A DNA stretch of 6,156 nucleotides from Euryarchaeota archaeon UBA538 (GTDB taxonomy: Archaea; Thermoplasmatota; Poseidoniia; Poseidoniales; Thalassarchaeaceae): the NCBI GenBank assembly GCA_002499325.1, contig DALC01000086.1, positions 1 through 6,156 on the forward strand, written 5' to 3'. This document shows positions 4,860 to 6,156 of this stretch, one piece after another (the stretch's first letter is position 1; each line of letters begins with the position of its first letter). Position numbers and translations under genes: made by a program. Below the pieces are notes generated by a model. That model was not told where the DNA came from and searched no databases. It worked only from the letters and a program-made list of their open reading frames with translations.

Positions 4860-6156
4860 CTATAGTGTCTGGGATTTTGCTATGTATCCTGGTGGCAGTA
4901 ATAACTCCACTGAGAACAATGGATCAGGGTCGGTAGAGTCCTGATACGCTATGAATGAGCCACCATCTGGAAGGATTCCCATGCTAGCGAAGTCGAATCT
5001 GATGTCATTTCCTGCTCCGGATGTCGAGTCAAGATCGCCTTGCCCGATATAGGTCCTCGAGTCTGGAACCATACTCTCGGAGAAGTCCCTAACATGCCAA
5101 GCTATATCCACATCGGGCCCAGAAAAGCTCTGATACCTTACATTGAGAACGAATAGGTCGTGCAATCCATTTGAGTGAAATTCCCACTCCTCCAATCCTG
5201 TGGCCTCTATTGAGAGATCATATGATTGGTTCTCCCATGTCTCCCCCCCATCCCAAGAGAGCATATGGGTGAGGTTAGAATTACTCGTGGTGACGCAATG
5301 TAGAGCTGTTGATGAGTCGAAAGCACAATACTGAGAGGGTAGGGAATTGCCACCTAATGTAACCCCTGTCCACCAATTGAGCGAGGTATCGAGAAATGCA
5401 TCCCTGCCATCAATGAAGTAGTCTGGGAAGTACAGACCTCCTGAGGGAACCGGAAAAGCTCTCATCTCTTTATGAGGCTTAGTGAAATCCCACTCAGGCC
5501 CCAGTTCAGAAGGACTTAGATCTACTTCTATTATATCCAAGCCAGCATCCCTATCTGGGAAGCCAAAGTATTCGTAATTTAGTCCGTCAGTGGAAATCTG
5601 GCCTCCCACATTCTGTACTTGGTGCCAGAAGTTGGAAATTACAAGACTGGCCCATGGCCCGTTGCCGTAGAGTCCTCCGTTAATCGGGCCTATTACCTCG
5701 ACTTGCCAAGAACGATCATAGAAAGGCTCTGGAGTCCTGTTGAAACACCAACTCCACTCTTCGTCTTCGGCGTCATAGAAGAACGCATAGAATTGATCGG
5801 CGCCACTAGCACTCGGATATGGGAACCACCCCATGGAAATAATATCCCCATTGGTCGCCTGGACTATACTTCCCTCTCCCAGCCCCTCCTGCCCAGGTAC
5901 TGTTGGCTTGGGCTCCATGCATCCCAGCTGAGAGAATATTGAGGGTTGATACTCCTGCCATGTATGTCCCCTATCTTCGGACCAAGTGGGGTACTCCCCT
6001 CCAAAATTCATTATCCAGCCCTCCTTGGTAGCGGCAAGGTAGTGCTCACAGCAATTACCTCCCTCAACGTTCCCAAAAACAGCCCATTTGTTGCCAGTCT
6101 CGTCCCAGATTTCATCCGAGAAAGGCTCCCCGATTGTGAAATTTCTCACACACGGA
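4860..6156 (-). CDS. Asp-box (BNR/sialidase-like) beta-propeller protein, N-terminus beyond the window
   Basis: The frame is open through the right edge and reads PCVRNFTIGEPFSDE at its visible start. The GTG at 6149 is therefore probably an internal valine, and the true start, with any signal peptide, lies outside the window. Counting from that valine, two clean Asp-boxes (SxDxGxTW) are seen, SEDRGHTW at 57-64 and SWDGGETW at 298-305, with a degenerate STDGLNY at 186-192. These mark blade turns of a sialidase-like propeller. The sequence is rich in Trp, Gly, Asp and aromatic residues, has scattered cysteines (33, 34, 77, 135, 275, 285) that could form disulfides, and lacks internal membrane spans, all fitting an exported or surface protein. 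Catalytic sialidase residues (an arginine triad, a Tyr/Glu pair) cannot be assigned, so no enzymatic role is claimed. It ends with TAG at 4860 and converges on ileS. Confidence 0.85.
   Translation of the reverse strand, partial: PCVRNFTIGEPFSDEIWDETGNKWAVFGNVEGGNCCEHYLAATKEGWIMNFGGEYPTWSEDRGHTWQEYQPSIFSQLGCMEPKPTVPGQEGLGEGSIVQATNGDIISMGWFPYPSASGADQFYAFFYDAEDEEWSWCFNRTPEPFYDRSWQVEVIGPINGGLYGNGPWASLVISNFWHQVQNVGGQISTDGLNYEYFGFPDRDAGLDIIEVDLSPSELGPEWDFTKPHKEMRAFPVPSGGLYFPDYFIDGRDAFLDTSLNWWTGVTLGGNSLPSQYCAFDSSTALHCVTTSNSNLTHMLSWDGGETWENQSYDLSIEATGLEEWEFHSNGLHDLFVLNVRYQSFSGPDVDIAWHVRDFSESMVPDSRTYIGQGDLDSTSGAGNDIRFDFASMGILPDGGSFIAYQDSTDPDPLFSVELLLPPGYIAKSQTL

Noticed and set aside
5619..5942. A 107-codon plus-strand frame opposite the propeller gene
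   Set aside because: No recognisable domain; the opposite strand shows Asp-boxes and protein-like composition across the same bases.
1..6156. CRISPR arrays, insertion sequences, tRNA or rRNA genes, toxin-antitoxin or defence modules
   Set aside because: No regular spaced repeats, terminal inverted repeats with a transposase, cloverleaf-like stretch or nuclease-type gene was seen; nearly all bases are in four or five coding regions.

Overview
The window most resembles a chromosomal piece of an uncultivated archaeon, probably a marine planktonic Thermoplasmata relative such as Marine Group II/III (Poseidoniales-like). This is an inference from several weak signs: short TATA-like boxes in place of bacterial -35/-10 pairs, an AGGTGAT ribosome binding site of the kind that pairs with archaeal 16S rRNA ends, a long IleRS of the archaeal/eukaryotic (type 2) architecture, and a large secreted-type Asp-box propeller gene. 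No rRNA, tRNA, mobile element or CRISPR array is visible, so the taxonomy is not proven.

Layout. On the minus strand, reading right to left from 1525, lie a 215-residue membrane protein that fuses an N-terminal heavy-metal-associated (HMA) domain to a DUF4396-like domain, then nadE (ammonia-dependent NAD synthetase, 91-867), and after a further 31 bases a possible third gene that leaves the window at base 1. The first two are packed as an operon: only 10 bases separate them, and the nadE ribosome binding site overlaps the stop codon of the upstream gene. Divergent from this operon, across about 99 bases holding the candidate promoters, is isoleucyl-tRNA synthetase (ileS, 1625-4813, plus strand). 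It faces a partial Asp-box (BNR) beta-propeller gene on the minus strand (4860 to the right edge), with 46 bases between the two stops.

How the genes relate. ileS and nadE are housekeeping genes. The HMA-DUF4396 protein is the accessory-looking member: it has a CxxC metal site in a soluble domain, methionine-rich membrane helices, a CxxxC at the membrane entry and a terminal Cys-His, which together suggest handling of copper or another soft metal. The propeller protein is probably extracellular and has no visible functional tie to the others.

Most interesting points: (1) the IleRS HIGH signature reads GIHH, so its first and third positions are swapped (GxHH), a configuration linked in a bacterial IleRS2 to extreme mupirocin resistance; (2) the HMA-DUF4396 fusion with its chain of possible metal ligands; (3) a perfect 18-base palindrome inside ileS just ahead of the KMSKS codons.
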